From: Pseudomonadota bacterium
Lineage (GTDB): Bacteria > Pseudomonadota > Gammaproteobacteria > Acidiferrobacterales > Acidiferrobacteraceae
Direction of reading: 5' to 3'
Length of the DNA: 5,481 nt
NCBI GenBank assembly: GCA_021797365.1
Contig: JAJZZU010000204.1
Span: 1 to 5,481 of the forward strand
Shown piece by piece: positions 4,769 through 5,481 of this stretch. The notes under the pieces are model-generated. The model was not told the origin of the DNA and made no database searches. It saw only the letters and a list, made by a program, of their open reading frames with translations. Each line of letters starts with the position of its first letter. Within the stretch, counting starts at the first letter, position 1. The position numbers were made by a program, and so were the translations under genes.

Positions 4769-5481
4769 CCCGCACCTACGGCGCGGCTGGCGGCGGACCC
4801 GCTGGCCTCGTGCCCATCCTTGTAATAGCCGACATACCACTCTACGAACCGGTCGATACCAGTCTCCACGGAGGTCGCGGGCTTGAAGCCGAGATCGGCG
4901 GCCAGATCGTCGACATTGGCTACCGTCGAGGGGACATCCCCCGGCTGCATGGGCAACATCTCAATCCGGGCCTTGCGGCCGAGCCGCTCCTCGAGTACCT
5001 GGATATAATGCATGAGCTCGACCGGTTGGTTGTTCCCGATATTATAGAGACGAAACGGGGCATCGCTGGTGGCCGGATCCGGCGCCGCCGGCGACCAGCC
5101 ATCGGCCGGTCGCGCCGGGCGGTCGATCACGCGCACCACCCCTTCCACGATGTCGTCGATGTAGGTGAAGTCGCGCACCATGCGCCCATGGTTGAAGACC
5201 TTGATGGGGGTGCCTTCCAAGATCCCCTTGGTGAACAAAAACAAGGCCATGTCCGGACGTCCCCACGGCCCATAGACCGTGAAGAACCGCAGACCCGTAC
5301 ACGGCAGGCGAAACAGGTGGGCATAGCTGTGCGCCATGAGCTCGTTGGCACGCTTGCTGGCCGCGTACAAGGACACCGGGTGAGCGACGCCATCGTGTTC
5401 GGAAAACGGCTGCCGGCTGTTTGACCCATACACGGAACTCGAGGAGGCGTACACGAAGTGCCCGACCCCGCCATGGCGGGC
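4765..5481 (-). CDS. UDP-glucuronate 4-epimerase-like NAD-dependent sugar epimerase, 5' end cut by window edge
   Basis: This short-chain dehydrogenase/reductase family enzyme probably interconverts UDP-glucuronate and UDP-galacturonate (CapI/LpsL type), supplying sugars for lipopolysaccharide or capsule. The 238 visible residues run from the window edge, in frame, to a TAG at 4765-4767. They contain [10 protein letters not shown] (10-19), the catalytic YxxxK as SLYAASK (Tyr39, Lys43), [19 protein letters not shown] (63-81), [12 protein letters not shown] (103-114), [11 protein letters not shown] (146-156) and [13 protein letters not shown] (181-193). The GPWGRPDMA block is characteristic of the UDP-glucuronate epimerase branch; UDP-glucose 4-epimerase is less likely. 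About 110 N-terminal residues, including the NAD-binding GxxGxxG, lie outside. The last 15 residues or so ([17 protein letters not shown]) form a low-complexity tail beyond the usual end. The visible start-like GTG at 5454 is an internal valine, not the gene start. It converges on the cnoX-like gene. Confidence 0.9.
   Translation of the reverse strand, partial: ARHGGVGHFVYASSSSVYGSNSRQPFSEHDGVAHPVSLYAASKRANELMAHSYAHLFRLPCTGLRFFTVYGPWGRPDMALFLFTKGILEGTPIKVFNHGRMVRDFTYIDDIVEGVVRVIDRPARPADGWSPAAPDPATSDAPFRLYNIGNNQPVELMHYIQVLEERLGRKARIEMLPMQPGDVPSTVANVDDLAADLGFKPATSVETGIDRFVEWYVGYYKDGHEASGSAASRAVGAG

Noticed and set aside
4384..5424. Plus-strand open frame of 346 codons, the second longest in the window
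   Set aside because: It covers the end of cnoX in another frame and then the antisense of the epimerase gene. The composition is arginine- and glycine-rich with no domain pattern, so it is a GC-rich shadow.

Overview
The window looks like chromosomal housekeeping DNA from a GC-rich proteobacterium, most likely a gammaproteobacterium. The evidence is the pcnB-folK-panB-panC order, an E. coli-like tRNA-Glu, a thioredoxin-TPR protein of the CnoX/YbbN type, and GC-biased codon use throughout. I cannot name the genus from the sequence alone. Nearly every base is coding and no gene-free stretch exceeds 300 bases.

Positions 1-3665 hold a five-gene minus-strand operon, in transcription order pcnB (poly(A) polymerase), folK (folate biosynthesis), a deoxynucleoside kinase, panB and panC (pantothenate biosynthesis; panC runs off the left edge). 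The genes are tightly packed: pcnB and folK overlap by 17 nt, the kinase starts 10 nt after folK, kinase and panB share an ATGA overlap, and panC starts 45 nt after panB in the same reading frame. Three of the five genes use non-ATG starts (TTG for pcnB, GTG for folK and the kinase). The operon joins RNA 3'-end metabolism with the folate, nucleotide and coenzyme A precursor pathways. PanB uses 5,10-methylene-tetrahydrofolate as its one-carbon donor, so folK and panB are linked metabolically.

Positions 3666-3761 are a divergent, AT-rich control region. It has a perfect TATAAT facing right towards a tRNA-Glu gene with the less common CTC anticodon (3762-3837), and an overlapping TATTAT facing left towards pcnB. 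After the tRNA, a 67-nt spacer with a perfect 16-bp inverted repeat leads to a cnoX/ybbN-like gene (3905-4768), whose thioredoxin domain keeps a complete WCGPC active site.

The right end carries the 3' part of a minus-strand UDP-glucuronate 4-epimerase-like gene for surface polysaccharide precursors. It converges on cnoX, and the two stop codons overlap within four bases.

I found no mobile element, CRISPR array, phage gene or evident new system. The points most worth checking are the kinase inside a folate/pantothenate operon, the redox-competent CnoX, the overlapping divergent promoters, and the unusual start codons.
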